Positions 7,466-14,380 of a stretch of DNA of 15,194 nt are shown here, in pieces. Origin of the DNA: Thermodesulfobacteriaceae bacterium (lineage in GTDB: Bacteria > Desulfobacterota > Thermodesulfobacteria > Thermodesulfobacteriales > Thermodesulfobacteriaceae); contig WGAR01000020.1 of assembly GCA_015494725.1 (NCBI GenBank), positions 1-15,194 of the forward strand, read 5' to 3'. Position numbers and translations under genes: made by a program. Within the stretch, counting starts at the first letter, position 1; each line of letters starts with the position of its first letter. The notes under the pieces are model-generated. The model saw only the letters and a program-made list of their open reading frames with translations. It was not told the DNA's origin and did not search any database.

Positions 7466-8559
7466 AGGGTTATCTCCTTCTCTGGAAACTTCTGCAGGAG
7501 GGGGTGGAGACCGGGGTTTTCCCCGGTGCGGTGGTGGGTATCCGAACCCCCGACCGAAAGGTCTTTTTAACCGCGGGCTACCGGGGACTTCTCCCGCGGC
7601 CCGAGGAAAACGAGGAGGATACCCTTTACGACCTGGCCTCGCTTACCAAACCCCTGGCCACCACGATCTCCGTAATGCGCCTTCACGGGGAGGGAAGACT
7701 CTCCCTTGGAGCTCCGCTTTCCTGTTTTTTTCCCCGGGAATATTTCGGGGAGAAGGCCTATTTAAGGGTGACCGTAAGGGATCTCCTTTCCCATCGGGGG
7801 GGATTTCCGGCCTGGCGTCCCTATTTTGAGCGGCTTCTGGCCCTTCCCCGGACCGCGAGAAGGGAACACCTTCTGCGCTTTATCCTCTCCGAACCCCCGG
7901 TTTTTTCCCCGGGTGAGGGGGAGCTTTATAGCGATCTGGGGTTTTTTCTCCTGGGGGAAATCGTGAGCAGGGTTTCGGGAAGACCCTTGGAGGAATACGC
8001 CGAGGAAAGCCTGGGTAAGCTCATTCCAGAATACGCCGGGGAGCTCCTTTTTCGCCCCCTGGACAAGGGGGTCCCTTCCCGGAGGATAGCTCCCACGGAA
8101 AGGTGTCCCTTTACCGGGCGCTGGCTCCGCGGGGAGGTGCACGACGAGAACACCCGGGTCCTGGGCGGAGTTTCGGGGGCCGCCGGACTTTTCGGAAGTG
8201 CCCGGGCGGTGCTGGCCCTCCTGGAAGTTCTGCTGGAGGTCTGGAAGGGCCGGCCAAAAGGGGGGCTTTTTCCGCAGATCCTGCGCTATTTCTGGGGGTT
8301 TCGAGGGCGGGGAGGTCTGAGGGCCCTGGGTTTCGATCGCCCTTCGTTCCGGGATTCCAGCACCGGCACTTTCTTTCCCCGCACCGCCCTGGGGCATCTG
8401 GGTTACACCGGTGGTGCCTTCTGGCTGGTTCCGGAAAGGGAGGTGGCGGTGGTCCTTCTCAGCAACCGGGTGCATCCCTCCCGTAAGAACGAGAAGATAA
8501 GGGCCTTTCGTCCTCGCTTCTTTTCCGAGGTGGCCCTGTTTCTGCGGTTGACAGGGTAA
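7462..8559 (+). CDS. Serine hydrolase, class C beta-lactamase-like family
   Basis: 365-residue penicillin-binding-protein/beta-lactamase-fold hydrolase of unknown substrate (esterase, D-amino-acid peptidase or peptidoglycan-fragment hydrolase are possible). S60-LT-K63 in DLASLTKP is the SXXK nucleophile motif. Y156-S-D158 stands where class C enzymes have YXN; YSD with DLGFFLLGEI is common in this uncharacterised branch. HLGYTGGAFWLVPER replaces the KTG-type strand, and the tail LSNRVHPSRKNEKIRAFRPR is typical of these proteins. There is no signal peptide at the chosen start, which suggests a cytoplasmic enzyme, unlike real beta-lactamases. Start: TTG at 7462, supported by GAAAGG 5 nt upstream and by family fit (LLQEGVETGVFPGAV); it forms a TTGA overlap with hslO. 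No better start is visible in frame. Confidence 0.88.
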   Translation: MKGYLLLWKLLQEGVETGVFPGAVVGIRTPDRKVFLTAGYRGLLPRPEENEEDTLYDLASLTKPLATTISVMRLHGEGRLSLGAPLSCFFPREYFGEKAYLRVTVRDLLSHRGGFPAWRPYFERLLALPRTARREHLLRFILSEPPVFSPGEGELYSDLGFFLLGEIVSRVSGRPLEEYAEESLGKLIPEYAGELLFRPLDKGVPSRRIAPTERCPFTGRWLRGEVHDENTRVLGGVSGAAGLFGSARAVLALLEVLLEVWKGRPKGGLFPQILRYFWGFRGRGGLRALGFDRPSFRDSSTGTFFPRTALGHLGYTGGAFWLVPEREVAVVLLSNRVHPSRKNEKIRAFRPRFFSEVALFLRLTG

Positions 8560-8573
8560 AACCCCTTTATATC
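8548..8573 (+). promoter_or_regulatory. Possible promoter for the phoB-phoR pair
   Basis: A perfect -35 TTGACA (8548-8553) is followed by TATATC (8568-8573). The 14-nt spacing is short and the transcript would start almost on the Shine-Dalgarno (GAGAGGGAA, 8576-8584), so it may be chance at the end of the serine hydrolase gene. Without it phoB would rely on read-through from upstream. Confidence 0.25.
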
Positions 8574-8584
8574 CTGAGAGGGAA

Positions 8585-9277
8585 ATGAAAGCGGGTTTGC
8601 GCGTGCTTATCGTAGAGGACGAACCGGATGTGGCCGAACTGGAACGTCTGGCCTTCGAAAGGGAAGGGTTTCGGGTGGAGGTGGCGGATTCGGCAGCCCG
8701 GGCCCTGGAACGCTTACGTTATGCCGTTCCGGATCTGGTGATCCTGGATCTGATGCTTCCGGATCTGGATGGGCTGGAGATCTTGAAGTATTTGCGTTTC
8801 AGGGAGGAGCTTTCCGGGGTGCCGGTTATTGTGGTTTCGGCCCGGGGGGAGGAGGTAGATCGGGTGCTGGGGTTCGAGCTCGGGGCCGACGATTATGTGG
8901 TCAAGCCCTTCAGTCCGCGGGAACTGGTGCTCAGGGCCAAAGCGGTGCTGAAGAGGGTACGCCGTCAGGAAGGACCCAGGGTCCTTACCTATGGCCCTCT
9001 GGTGCTTTATGAGGATCAGTTCCGGGTGGAGGTGGAGGGCCAGGAGGTGAAACTCACCCCCACGGAGTTCCGGTTGCTGGCCACCCTGCTCTCCGCCCCG
9101 GGGAAGGTCTTTTCCCGGGAGGTCCTGCTGGATAGGGTCTGGGGTTACCAGTACGAAGGTTATGCCCGGACCGTGGACACCCATATCAAACGTCTGCGTA
9201 AGAAACTGGGCTCAGCCGGCAAGTGGATCGAGACGGTCTGGGGTGTGGGTTATCGGATAAGATCCCTGCATGCTTGA
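8585..9277 (+). CDS. phoB: Response regulator, OmpR/PhoB family
   Basis: DNA-binding response regulator of 230 residues. Receiver domain about 1-122: acidic pair E11/D12, phosphoacceptor D55 in LVILDLMLP, S85 at the switch threonine/serine position, K107 in VVKPFSP. The C-terminal winged-helix domain (about 135-228) has LTPTEFRLLATLL, SREVLLDRVWG, and RTVDTHIKRLRKKLG with the recognition helix, ending in ETVWGVGYR. Start ATG 8585 with GAGAGGGAA directly upstream. It overlaps the kinase gene by 8 nt and is followed by phosphate transport genes, which together with the TCACAA repeat ahead of pstS supports assignment as PhoB/PhoP. Sequence alone cannot separate PhoB from other OmpR members; the name rests on context. 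Confidence 0.93.
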   Translation: MKAGLRVLIVEDEPDVAELERLAFEREGFRVEVADSAARALERLRYAVPDLVILDLMLPDLDGLEILKYLRFREELSGVPVIVVSARGEEVDRVLGFELGADDYVVKPFSPRELVLRAKAVLKRVRRQEGPRVLTYGPLVLYEDQFRVEVEGQEVKLTPTEFRLLATLLSAPGKVFSREVLLDRVWGYQYEGYARTVDTHIKRLRKKLGSAGKWIETVWGVGYRIRSLHA

Positions 9278-10406
9278 ATGGATCCTTTTTCCCCTGCTGC
9301 TGGTTCTGGCTTATTTTCTGGGATACAGGTCTCGCCGGAGGCTTTTCCCCGGTGCCAGGGGGGAGGATCAGCCGGTACCGCAAGGAACCGGGCTTCCGAC
9401 CGAGGGTGAGGCCGGGGAGAGGGGATACTGGGAGGTCTGGCCCTGGCCCGAGGCCCTAGTGGATAAGAACCGGCACCTGCAGGCCCTTACCCCTTCCCTG
9501 CGCCAATGGTTTCCCTCCCGGGAGCCCTCCAACCTTCTCGAACTTCCCTTCCCCGGGCTGGTGGAGTTTCATGGCGAACTTTTTGAGAAGGGTTTTTCCC
9601 GGCTGGAATTCGAAAGGGAGGGGCGATGGTGGCGGCTCGAAGGGCGGAGGATAAGTCCGGACCTGGCGGCTCTGCGTCTCCTGGAGGTGACCAGGGAGAA
9701 GGAACTGGCGCAGAAAAACCGCCTCATCTCCGCCACCCTGGCCCATGAATTCCGCACCCCCCTCACCGCCCTGAGGGGCTATGTGGAGACCCTGGAGGAT
9801 TTTCTGCCCTCCGGGGACCTTCCCCGCAAGGCCCTTTCGGCTCTCAAGGAGCATACCGACCGGCTGACCCGTCTGGTGCGGGATCTTCTTTTCTTTTCCT
9901 CTCTGGAGAGAATGGAGGCCAGCGGGGGGGAACCCCTGGAGATAAGGTCCCTGGCGGAGACCGCGGTGGAGCTTATGGCCCCCCTGGCTCAGGGGAAGAA
10001 AGTGCGGTTTAATCTCTCTGGACCCGAGGGGTTATGGATTCAGGGCGATTATGATCATCTGGTTCAGGCCCTGACCAAGGTCCTGGAGAATGCTCTGCGT
10101 TTTTCCCCGCCCGGGGGAAGTATTCGGGTGGAATGGGGAAGAAGAGACGGGGAGATCTTTTTGAGGGTCCGTGATGAAGGCCCCGGGGTGCCGGAGGAGT
10201 ATCGGGAACGAATCTTCGAACCCTTTTTCCGGCTGGGTAAAGGGCCGGGGCTGGGATTGGGGCTAGCCCTGGCCCGGCGTATCGCCGAGATCTACCGGGG
10301 TCGGCTCCTCCTGGAGCCCACGGAAAAGGCAGCTTCTTTCGTCTTTCTGTGGCCCGAAAAAGTCCTCTCTCCGTCACAAAAGGTTCACAATTTTTCGGAA
10401 GAATAG
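9270..10406 (+). CDS. phoR: Sensor histidine kinase PhoR-like
   Basis: Membrane-anchored kinase for the adjoining response regulator, 378 residues. One N-terminal membrane segment (about 3-19, ILFPLLLVLAYFLGY) followed by RSRRR, no periplasmic sensor loop, then a poorly conserved region (about 52-135) where PhoR proteins carry a PAS domain. H-box LAHEFRTPLTALRGY with H159; N-box with N274 in LENAL; G1 DEGPG at 302-306; F-box IFEPFF at 315-320; G2 GPGLGLGLA at 325-333. A kinase without an extracellular sensor fits the known PhoR mode of reading phosphate through the PstSCAB transporter rather than directly. ATG 9270 overlaps the phoB stop by 8 nt. The last codons of this gene contain the putative PhoB box of pstS. 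Partner and signal are inferred from context. Confidence 0.92.
   Translation: MLEWILFPLLLVLAYFLGYRSRRRLFPGARGEDQPVPQGTGLPTEGEAGERGYWEVWPWPEALVDKNRHLQALTPSLRQWFPSREPSNLLELPFPGLVEFHGELFEKGFSRLEFEREGRWWRLEGRRISPDLAALRLLEVTREKELAQKNRLISATLAHEFRTPLTALRGYVETLEDFLPSGDLPRKALSALKEHTDRLTRLVRDLLFFSSLERMEASGGEPLEIRSLAETAVELMAPLAQGKKVRFNLSGPEGLWIQGDYDHLVQALTKVLENALRFSPPGGSIRVEWGRRDGEIFLRVRDEGPGVPEEYRERIFEPFFRLGKGPGLGLGLALARRIAEIYRGRLLLEPTEKAASFVFLWPEKVLSPSQKVHNFSEE
10372..10393 (+). promoter_or_regulatory. Putative PhoB/PhoP box of pstS
   Basis: TCACAA occurs at 10374-10379 and again at 10385-10390, exactly 11 bp apart, within CGTCACAAAAG / GTTCACAATTT. Tandem 11-bp half-sites are the known form of PhoB and PhoP boxes (E. 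coli CTGTCAT..., Bacillus TTAACA). AAGAAT at 10399-10404 lies where the -10 of a PhoB-activated promoter would be, starting RNA near 10411, before the GGGAGGTG Shine-Dalgarno (10423-10429). The site lies inside the 3' end of phoR. Confidence 0.6.
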
Positions 10407-10434
10407 AACCCGAAAAAAACAGGGAGGTGCAGGG

Positions 10435-11481
10435 ATGCGCAGATTGATCCTGGTAGGGTTGGTATGGATGTTGCTGTGGGGAGCGGTGGTTTGGGCCGGG
10501 GAGATTACCCTCCTCGGAGCCGGGGCCACCTTTCCTTATCCCCTCTATTCCAAATGGTTCTACATCTATCATCAGAAAACCGGGGTAAAGGTGAACTATC
10601 AGTCCATAGGTTCCGGGGGAGGGATCCGGCAGATCCTGGCCCGTACGGTGGACTTCGGGGCCTCGGACGCCCCCATGAACGACGAGGAACTCGCCAAGGC
10701 CCCTGCGCCGATCCTCCACCTCCCCATGACCATCGGGGCGGTGGTCATCTCTTATAATCTCCCCGGGGTGCCCTCGGGGTTGAGGCTCACTCCGGAGGTC
10801 CTGGCGGATATCTTCCTGGGAAAGATCAAGCGATGGAACGATTCCCGGATCACGGAGGTGAATCCGGGAAAGAGGCTTCCGGCCCTTCCCATAGTGGTGG
10901 TGCATCGTTCCGATGGTTCCGGCACCACTTATAATTTCACCTATTATCTTTCCCGCGTTAGCCCGGAATGGAGAAAGCGGGTGGGTTACGGTAAGGCCGT
11001 GCGCTGGCCCGCAGGGATCGGGGGCAAGGGAAACGAGGGGGTTACCGGGTATCTGAAACAGCTTCCCGGGGCCATCGGGTACATCGAACTGGCTTATGCC
11101 TATCAGAACCGGCTTCCGGTGGCGGCCATACGCAACCGGGCCGGGAGATTCGTCCTTCCCACCCTGAAGAGCATCTCCGCTGCGGCTAGAACCCACATTC
11201 CGCCGGACACTCGGGTGCTCATCGCCGACACCGATGCCCCGGATGGCTATCCCCTTTCGGCCCTGACCTGGATCCTGGTGTATAAGGAACAGGCCTACGG
11301 AGGGCGTTCCTTTGAGCGGGCCAAGGCCCTGGTGGATCTTCTCTGGTGGTGCGTGCATGAAGGACAGGCCTACAATGAATCGCTCCTTTACGCCCGGCTT
11401 CCGGAAAACGTGGTTCGTATCGATGAGAAGTTGATCTGTTCCATCACCTATCGGGGAAAACCCATCCGCAGGTGCAAGTAA
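10435..11481 (+). CDS. pstS: Periplasmic phosphate-binding protein PstS
   Basis: Exported high-affinity phosphate receptor feeding the PstCAB transporter. 348 residues. Sec signal peptide about 1-21 (RR, then LILVGLVWMLLWGAVV, cleavage likely after VWA); no lipobox cysteine, so it should be a free periplasmic protein. Phosphate-site segments are complete: GAGATFPYPLY at 28-38, S60-GGG, FGASDAPM at 74-81 with D78, and R158-SDGSGTT at 158-165. Three cysteines near the C-terminus (WWC, LIC, RRC) are unusual for PstS and two might form a disulfide. ATG 10435 has GGGAGGTG 5 nt upstream. Its promoter probably lies in the end of phoR (box at 10372-10393), and a hairpin follows the gene. Confidence 0.97.
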   Translation: MRRLILVGLVWMLLWGAVVWAGEITLLGAGATFPYPLYSKWFYIYHQKTGVKVNYQSIGSGGGIRQILARTVDFGASDAPMNDEELAKAPAPILHLPMTIGAVVISYNLPGVPSGLRLTPEVLADIFLGKIKRWNDSRITEVNPGKRLPALPIVVVHRSDGSGTTYNFTYYLSRVSPEWRKRVGYGKAVRWPAGIGGKGNEGVTGYLKQLPGAIGYIELAYAYQNRLPVAAIRNRAGRFVLPTLKSISAAARTHIPPDTRVLIADTDAPDGYPLSALTWILVYKEQAYGGRSFERAKALVDLLWWCVHEGQAYNESLLYARLPENVVRIDEKLICSITYRGKPIRRCK

Positions 11482-11542
11482 AGTTTCCGGGCCAGAGCGT
11501 GTTTTTAAGGTAAATAAAAAGACGATTTTTTCGGGGCATGGG

Positions 11543-11568
11543 ATCGGGGTCCCGCCGGGGGCCCCGAT
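11543..11568 (+). terminator. Hairpin between pstS and pstC, likely attenuator or mRNA 3'-end stabiliser
   Basis: Arms 11543-11553 and 11558-11568 pair over 11 bp with one G-U and a GCCG tetraloop. The downstream run (TTGCAATTTT) is only partly T, so termination is probably partial. In pst operons such structures set PstS well above the membrane subunits. The remainder of the 140-nt gap holds an AT-rich stretch at about 11501-11530, a TCGGGGC at 11531-11537 that could compete for the 3' arm, and the pstC Shine-Dalgarno GAGGAG (11612-11617). Confidence 0.6.
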
Positions 11569-11621
11569 TTGCAATTTTAAGGGTTGTCCGCCGGCCAAAC
11601 TATGGTTAAAAGAGGAGAGTC

Positions 11622-12494
11622 ATGGGATGGGGTGACCCGGACCGTATTTTTTATCGTCTGTGCTGGGGGTTTTCCCTGGGAATGGTCTTCCTGGTGCTAG
11701 GGATCGGTATTACCCTTTTCTGGGGGAGTCTTCCCAGTCTGAAGGCCTTCGGATGGCATTTTCTGGTCGGTCGGATCTGGGACCCGGTGAACGAGAAGTT
11801 CGGGGCCCTTCCCTTCCTGGTGGGCACTCTCATTACTTCCTTCGGGGCCCTCATTCTTACCCTGCCCTTTGCCCTGTCCTCGGGGATCTTTCTGGCCGAG
11901 TACGCCCCGCCGCGTGTGGCTGACGCTCTCTCCACGGTGATCGATCTTCTGGCCGGTATTCCCTCGGTGATCTACGGGCTCTGGGCCCTGTTTTACCTGG
12001 TCCCCCTGGTACGCTGGGTGGAGATGAAGCTGGGGGTCATTCCCTTCGGGCTGGGGCTTCCCACGGCCTCCCTGGTCCTGGCGGTGATGATCCTTCCCTA
12101 TGCGGCCTCCATTATCCGGGAGGTCCTGCGGATGGTTCCTCACGAACTCAAGGAAGCGGCCTATGGGCTGGGGGCCACCCGCTGGGAGGTGATCCGGGGA
12201 GTATCCATTCCTTACGGTCTTTCGGGGATCGTGGCCGGGCTTCTTCTTTCCCTGGGGCGGGCCCTGGGGGAGACCATGGCCGTGACCATGGTCATAGGCA
12301 ACCGTTCGGAGATGCCGCGAAGCCCCTGGGATCTGGCCAACACCATGGCCAGCGTGATCGCCAACGAGTTCACCGAAGCCTCCAGGGACATTCACCTTTC
12401 GGCCCTGATCGAGATCGGCCTGCTCCTCTTTCTCATCACTCTGGCGGTGAATATCCTGGCCCGGATAATCATCCTCAGGCTTCAGGTGCGATGA
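11622..12494 (+). CDS. pstC: Phosphate ABC transporter permease PstC
   Basis: Inner-membrane permease forming the phosphate channel with PstA. 290 residues with about six membrane segments; the first is at about 16-34 and the last at about 266-286. The cytoplasmic EAA loop that docks on the ATPase is at 178-197 (EAAYGLGATRW...SIP). LLAGIPSVIYGLWA (109-122) and SLGRALGETMAVTMV (210-224) are standard PstC blocks. ATG 11622 has GAGGAG 4 nt upstream. It overlaps pstA by ATGA. The short linker after the first segment makes this a compact PstC without the long periplasmic insertion of some homologues. Confidence 0.96.
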   Translation: MGWGDPDRIFYRLCWGFSLGMVFLVLGIGITLFWGSLPSLKAFGWHFLVGRIWDPVNEKFGALPFLVGTLITSFGALILTLPFALSSGIFLAEYAPPRVADALSTVIDLLAGIPSVIYGLWALFYLVPLVRWVEMKLGVIPFGLGLPTASLVLAVMILPYAASIIREVLRMVPHELKEAAYGLGATRWEVIRGVSIPYGLSGIVAGLLLSLGRALGETMAVTMVIGNRSEMPRSPWDLANTMASVIANEFTEASRDIHLSALIEIGLLLFLITLAVNILARIIILRLQVR

Positions 12495-13336
12495 GAAGTA
12501 TTCTCTGGCGCAAATTTAAGGACCGATCGGCTCTGGTGGTAATCACCGTGCTGGCCTTTCTTCCGGCCCTTCCTCTTTTCCATATTCTTTATGGGATCTT
12601 CAGGCTGGGACTTCCGGCCTTCTCCTGGAATTTCTTTACCCACCTTCCCACGCCTCCCGGAGAACCGGATGGAGGGGTGGGCAACGCCATTGTGGGGACC
12701 CTGATGCTTTCCATGCTGGCTTCGGTCCTGGCCATTCCCGTGGGTATCCTCAGCGGGGTTTATCTTTCCGAATACGCCCGGGGGCGTTTCGGCGAGGTGG
12801 TGCGGGTGGCCGCGGATGTGCTCCAGGGGGTTCCCTCCATCGTCCTGGGCATCGTGGGTTACCTCTGGCTGGTCAGGCCTATGGGACATTTTTCGGCCCT
12901 TTCCGGGGCGGTGGCCCTTTCCCTGATGATGCTTCCGGTGATCGTGCGTTCCACCGAGGAGATTCTGCGTATGCTTCCCTATACCCTGAGGGAGGCCTCC
13001 CTGAGTCTGGGGGTGAATTACTGGCGCACGGTCATAAAGGTCCTCATCCCCACCGGATTGGTGGGGATTACCACCGGAATTCTGGTGGCCCTATCCCGGA
13101 TTATGGGAGAGACGGCACCGCTTCTTTTTACCGCCTTCGGGAACCCCTTCTGGAATTTTAATCCCCTGCAACCGGTAGATGCCCTGCCTCTTACGGTTTT
13201 CAAATATGCCATCAGTCCCTATCAGGACTGGATCCGTCAGGCCTGGGGGGCCAGTGCGGTTTTGACCCTTATGGTCCTGGGGCTGAATCTGATCTCCAGG
13301 ATTCTGGCCAGGAGGCTCTCCGGAGATGGGAAATAA
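12491..13336 (+). CDS. pstA: Phosphate ABC transporter permease PstA
   Basis: Second inner-membrane permease of the high-affinity phosphate transporter. 281 residues, about six membrane segments. First segment about 14-35; NAIVGTLMLSMLASVLAIPVG at 65-85; LQGVPSIVLGIVGYLW at 111-126; EAA-type loop at 168-187 (EASLSLGVNYW...LIP) and ALSRIMGETAPLLFTA at 200-215, the PstA version of the GET block. The gene starts in an ATGA overlap with pstC and runs 11 nt into pstB, so the three transport genes are tightly coupled. Confidence 0.96.
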   Translation: MRSILWRKFKDRSALVVITVLAFLPALPLFHILYGIFRLGLPAFSWNFFTHLPTPPGEPDGGVGNAIVGTLMLSMLASVLAIPVGILSGVYLSEYARGRFGEVVRVAADVLQGVPSIVLGIVGYLWLVRPMGHFSALSGAVALSLMMLPVIVRSTEEILRMLPYTLREASLSLGVNYWRTVIKVLIPTGLVGITTGILVALSRIMGETAPLLFTAFGNPFWNFNPLQPVDALPLTVFKYAISPYQDWIRQAWGASAVLTLMVLGLNLISRILARRLSGDGK

Positions 13337-14114
13337 GGAAACCATTGTGGACCCCCGGGGTCCCATCATCTTCGATATTCGTAATCTGTGGGCGTATTAC
13401 GGGGAGAAACCCGCGGTGAAGGGGGTTACCTGCAAGATCCCCGAGAAGCGGGTCACCGCGATCATGGGGCCCTCGGGATGCGGAAAGACCACCTTTATCC
13501 GCTGTCTTAACCGGCTGCACGAACTCTCTCCCGGAGCCAGAGTGGAGGGAGAGATCTTTCTGCGGGGCAAGAACATCCTGGAGATAGATCCGGTGGTGGT
13601 AAGACGCCGGGTGGGGATGGTATTTCAGAAACCCAATCCCTTCCCCACCATGACCATCTACGACAACGTACTGGCCGGGTACAAACTTCTGGGGATCAGG
13701 TTGCGGCGGGAGGAAGCCGATCGCCTGGTGGAGGAGGCCCTGCGCAAGGCCGCTCTCTGGGACGAGGTGAAGGACAGCCTCCACAAGCGGGGTACTTATC
13801 TTTCCGGGGGCCAGCAGCAGAGGCTCTGCATCGCCCGGGCGCTGGCGGTAAAACCCGAGGTGCTTCTCATGGACGAGCCCACCTCGGCCCTAGACCCCAA
13901 GTCCACGGCCAAGATCGAAGAGCTGGTGGTGGAGCTGAAAAAGACCGTGACCATCGTGATCGTGACCCACAACATCGCCCAGGCCGGTCGGGTCTCCGAC
14001 TACGCCGCTTTCTTTTATCTGGGGGAACTGGTGGAGTTCGGTCCCACCTCCCAGCTCTTTACCGTGCCGCGGGACAAGCGCACCGAGGAATTCCTGAAGG
14101 GGAAGTTCGGATGA
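13326..14114 (+). CDS. pstB: Phosphate ABC transporter ATP-binding protein PstB
   Basis: ATPase that powers PstCA. 262 residues, normal length. Walker A GPSGCGKTT at 48-56, Q-loop Q101 in FQKPNPFP (typical PstB wording), signature LSGGQQQR at 159-166, Walker B LLMDEPTSALDP at 180-191 with E184, switch H215 in VTHNIAQA. The ATG at 13326 lies 11 nt before the end of pstA; GGAGG at 13311-13315 is 10 nt ahead. Its stop overlaps the next start (ATGA). In most bacteria phoU follows pstB; here it does not. Confidence 0.97.
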   Translation: MGNKETIVDPRGPIIFDIRNLWAYYGEKPAVKGVTCKIPEKRVTAIMGPSGCGKTTFIRCLNRLHELSPGARVEGEIFLRGKNILEIDPVVVRRRVGMVFQKPNPFPTMTIYDNVLAGYKLLGIRLRREEADRLVEEALRKAALWDEVKDSLHKRGTYLSGGQQQRLCIARALAVKPEVLLMDEPTSALDPKSTAKIEELVVELKKTVTIVIVTHNIAQAGRVSDYAAFFYLGELVEFGPTSQLFTVPRDKRTEEFLKGKFG

Positions 14115-14380
14115 TGAAGGCCTTCTGGGTGACCCTGGTGACCGTATTTCTTGCCGAGCTGGGCGATAAGACCCAGCTTGCGGCCCTTATGCTCGCGGCC
14201 CGTGAGAAGCGGTTTCTTCCGGTGTTTGCCGGGGCGGCGCTGGCCCTGGTACTGGCCTCGGCCGTGGGGGTGGCTGCCGGACGCCTCCTGGGGGATCTCC
14301 TTCCGGTAAAACACCTGCGCCTTCTCTCCGGCACCATCTTTATCCTTCTGGGGATATTTATGCTATGGGGAAAGATCTAG
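14111..14380 (+). CDS. Half-length UPF0016/GDT1 (TMEM165) family cation exchanger
   Basis: Small membrane protein of 89 residues with three hydrophobic stretches (about 4-16, 36-57, 70-86). E16-LGDKT is the ExGD(K/R)T signature of the UPF0016 family, whose members move Mn2+ or Ca2+, probably in exchange for protons. Usual members have about 190 residues with two copies of the motif in inverted topology; here only one is present, so it should work as a dimer, as proposed for other single-motif members. ATGA overlap with pstB (two adjacent ATGs at 14111 and 14114) and a 16-nt overlap with the next gene place it firmly in the pst operon. The product could offset divalent cations taken up with phosphate; this is speculation. 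Ion specificity cannot be read from sequence. Confidence 0.88.
   Translation: MMKAFWVTLVTVFLAELGDKTQLAALMLAAREKRFLPVFAGAALALVLASAVGVAAGRLLGDLLPVKHLRLLSGTIFILLGIFMLWGKI

Noticed and set aside
8537..8554. Possible Pho box upstream of phoB (TGTTTC and TTGACA 11 bp apart)
   Set aside because: The first half-site matches poorly and lies within coding sequence; compared with the exact TCACAA repeat before pstS it is not convincing.
10009..11598. Long open frame of 529 codons on the minus strand across phoR and pstS
   Set aside because: Same reason: shadow of well-supported plus-strand genes, no domain motifs.
11482..11621. Riboswitch or small RNA in the pstS-pstC gap
   Set aside because: Only one simple stem-loop is visible, with no multi-helix conserved architecture I can recognise.
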